NCBI GenBank assembly: GCA_052147395.1
Contig: JBKQKS010000009.1
Coordinates: 1-6,089, forward strand
Direction of reading: 5' to 3'
DNA from: Roseiarcus sp052147395
GTDB lineage: Bacteria; Pseudomonadota; Alphaproteobacteria; Rhizobiales; Beijerinckiaceae
Length of the DNA stretch: 6,089 nt
In this document: positions 5,874 to 6,089 of the stretch, piece by piece
Layout: the number at the start of each line of letters is the position of its first letter
Numbering within the stretch: the stretch's first letter is position 1
The notes under the pieces: model-generated
What the model saw: the letters and a program-made list of their open reading frames with translations, nothing else
Database searches by the model: none
Told to the model about the DNA's origin: nothing
Made by a program: the position numbers and the translations under genes

Positions 5874-6089
5874 GTAGAACCGCGTCCGCAGTTGCGGATA
5901 TAGTTGAGTCATTCATGGGGAGGGAAGTCGTCGAGAGAGTCCTAAGTTTAGATAGGTATGAGCCATTCTCCGCTAACCTATTGGTAATAATCGTAAAACT
6001 CGTCCGATATGAGCGGCGATTGCCGCGACCCGGGGTGCCGCGGATCACCTGAAAATGAAATTGCGCGTGATGTCCAGAGCAGCGATGCC
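5874..6089. other. Downstream region without a supported gene
   Basis: From about 5880 to 6010 the sequence is clearly more AT-rich than the genes to its left. Short open frames exist on both strands (plus 5870-6052 from a TTG, minus 5854-6048), but they use many AT-rich and AGA/AGG/CTA/ATA codons unlike the neighbours, match no family I recognise and have no ribosome-binding site. Small hairpins occur at 6013-6026 (GCGGC-GATT-GCCGC) and about 6023-6043, with no T-run. An ATG at 6055 opens a frame that runs off the window end; too short to call. Confidence 0.5.

Noticed and set aside
6013..6043. Overlapping hairpins as a rho-independent terminator of the signalling gene
   Set aside because: The stems are short or bulged, no T-run follows, and they lie 140 bases past the stop codon.
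5870..6052. Small TTG-initiated frame overlapping the stop of the signalling gene
   Set aside because: Its codon use is unlike the neighbours, it has no ribosome-binding site and no similarity, and a similar-length frame exists on the other strand.
6055..6089. ATG opening a frame (MKLRVMSRAAM) to the window end
   Set aside because: Only 11 codons are visible and there is no convincing ribosome-binding site, so it cannot be supported as a gene start.

Overview
The window is GC-rich DNA with the look of an alphaproteobacterium of the Hyphomicrobiales (Rhizobiales). That placement is inferred from three things: GC-biased codon choice, a FixJ-type response regulator module, and an LTXXQ (Spy-like) periplasmic protein gene of a kind common in Methylocystaceae, Beijerinckiaceae and Bradyrhizobiaceae relatives. 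No rRNA, tRNA, CRISPR array or complete insertion sequence was seen.

Layout. The left part (about 52-963) carries two small minus-strand genes for exported proteins: an LTXXQ/Spy-like periplasmic protein broken by a 2-base deficit in a GC dinucleotide run (52-514), and a His/Gly/Tyr-rich secreted protein of 93 residues (682-963). Positions 964-1457 hold no intact gene. They contain an N-terminal transposase remnant on the minus strand (about 1150-1374) and a small dyad (1414-1425) just upstream of the next gene.

The rest, 1458-5873 on the plus strand, is essentially one giant signalling gene. The module order is CheB methylesterase, CheR methyltransferase, PAS, coiled coil, PAS, HisKA/HATPase histidine kinase, receiver 1, receiver 2, and a LuxR/FixJ-type DNA-binding domain. 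An amber codon at 3438-3440 splits it into a 660-residue CheB-CheR-PAS piece and a 784-residue coiled coil-kinase-REC-REC-HTH piece. Both pieces are in the same frame, and the 26 codons between the stop and the next ATG still encode the expected coiled coil. The stop is therefore best read as a nonsense change, sequencing error or recoding point inside one ancestral gene of 1471 codons. It lies inside a strong predicted stem-loop (3428-3462).

Working model (inference). The intact protein would join a receptor-modification-like input (CheB/CheR), PAS sensing, autophosphorylation at His193 of the second piece, transfer to Asp481 and/or Asp621, and transcriptional output by the C-terminal helix-turn-helix, all in one chain. 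If the stop is real and not read through, the CheB/CheR part is uncoupled from the kinase and DNA-binding part. The window also holds a frameshifted periplasmic gene and a truncated transposase. Three lesions in 6 kb suggest either a decaying accessory locus or imperfect sequence. The last ~216 bases (5874-6089) hold no supported gene.
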